Source: Verrucomicrobiaceae bacterium (lineage in GTDB: Bacteria > Verrucomicrobiota > Verrucomicrobiia > Verrucomicrobiales > Verrucomicrobiaceae). Taken from it: 35,651 nucleotides of DNA. The notes beneath the pieces are model-generated. The model did not search any database, had not been told where the DNA came from, and saw nothing but the letters and a program-made list of their open reading frames with translations. Location: assembly GCA_947507875.1 (NCBI GenBank), contig CANNQP010000038.1:1-35651 (forward strand). Direction: 5' to 3'. Below, one piece after another: positions 35,199 through 35,651 of the stretch (position 1 is the first letter of the stretch; each line of letters opens with the position of its first letter). A program made the position numbers and the translations under genes.

Positions 35199-35651
35199 AT
35201 GCCAACCCCCGCTTTCCACTACCAGCCTCTCCTCGAACTCGGCACCGACGACACCGAATACCGCCTGCTGACCAAGGATCACGTTCGCGTCGAAAAACTC
35301 GGCGATAAGGAGATGCTCGTCGTCGATCCCGAGGCGCTCACGTTGCTCGCGAACCAGGCGTTTCATGACATCAATTTCTTCCTGCGGCCGAAGCACCTGA
35401 AGCAGGTCGCCGCCATCCTCGATGACAAGGAAGCGAGCGAAAACGACCGCATGGTGGCGCTCACGATGCTCAAGAATGCCGACGTGGCCTCCGCGGGCCT
35501 GCTGCCGTTCTGCCAGGACACCGGCACCGCCATCATCATGGGCAAAAAAGGCCAGCAGGTCTGGACCGGCGGCGGTGACGAGGCCGCGCTCTCGAAGGGC
35601 GTCTATCTCGCCTACACGGAGAACAACCTGCGCTACTCGCAAAACGCCGCG
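35199..35651 (+). CDS. fumA: Fumarate hydratase class I, N-terminal part (3' end outside window)
   Basis: The first 151 codons are visible, in frame to the last base. The class I enzyme interconverts fumarate and malate with an oxygen-sensitive [4Fe-4S] cluster. The sequence follows the E. coli FumA/FumB type almost motif for motif: FHYQPLLELGTDDTEYRLLT, EALTLLANQAFHD, FLRPKHLKQVAAIL, KEASENDR, FCQDTGTAIIMGKKGQQVW, TGGGDEAALSKGVY and NNLRYSQNA. Cys105 in FCQDTGT is a conserved cluster ligand. The start is clear from family alignment, although no Shine-Dalgarno precedes it. The remaining cluster cysteines lie beyond the window. It is 154 bp after rsuA and probably has its own promoter. Confidence 0.95.
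   Translation, partial: MPTPAFHYQPLLELGTDDTEYRLLTKDHVRVEKLGDKEMLVVDPEALTLLANQAFHDINFFLRPKHLKQVAAILDDKEASENDRMVALTMLKNADVASAGLLPFCQDTGTAIIMGKKGQQVWTGGGDEAALSKGVYLAYTENNLRYSQNAA

Overview
The window reads as a chromosomal segment of a Verrucomicrobiota bacterium (Verrucomicrobium/Prosthecobacter-like). This rests on gene content: an enormous exported protein built of autotransporter-associated beta-strand repeats (PATR), delta-60 repeats and Ig-like domains; three members of the Verru_Chthon cassette families (A, C, D), which are described from Verrucomicrobium and Chthoniobacter; and a PVC-type dehydrogenase with a C-terminal cytochrome c domain. All calls come from reading the sequence; no database search was possible.

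Region 1 (1-17763) is the 3' part of one giant gene. About 5,920 residues are visible and the start lies outside the window. It is a mosaic of at least seven repeat types arranged in nested fashion. It has no C-terminal autotransporter barrel and no PEP-CTERM or LPXTG sorting tail. A short hairpin plus T-run overlaps its stop codon, and the 157 bp that follow hold a perfect dyad and a direct repeat.

Region 2 (17921-25243) encodes three pilin-like proteins on the same strand: a very large cassette A protein (1802 aa), cassette C (379 aa) and cassette D (242 aa). By N-terminal architecture they resemble type II secretion minor pseudopilins GspK (A), GspJ (C) and GspH (D). The GspI-like cassette B member is not present between or beside them. 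The working idea is that this set is a pseudopilus tip dedicated to export or surface assembly of the neighbouring giant protein.

Region 3 (25277-29609) is mostly core cell function. guaB (IMP dehydrogenase) follows cassette D after 33 bp and is closed by a strong hairpin that lies inside the 3' end of a convergent D-Ala-D-Ala carboxypeptidase gene. Divergent from that gene is a lipoprotein N-acetylmuramoyl-L-alanine amidase, followed 4 bp later by a secreted propeller-like protein of unknown role.

Region 4 (29685-35651) holds a GT39-like membrane glycosyltransferase, the PVC-type dehydrogenase/cytochrome c protein, rsuA (16S rRNA pseudouridine synthase) and the first 151 codons of a class I fumarate hydratase that runs off the window. 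Base composition rises visibly from the giant gene and cassette (lower GC) to region 4 (higher GC). No tRNA, rRNA, IS element, CRISPR array or phage gene was seen, and no gene-free stretch exceeds about 180 bp.
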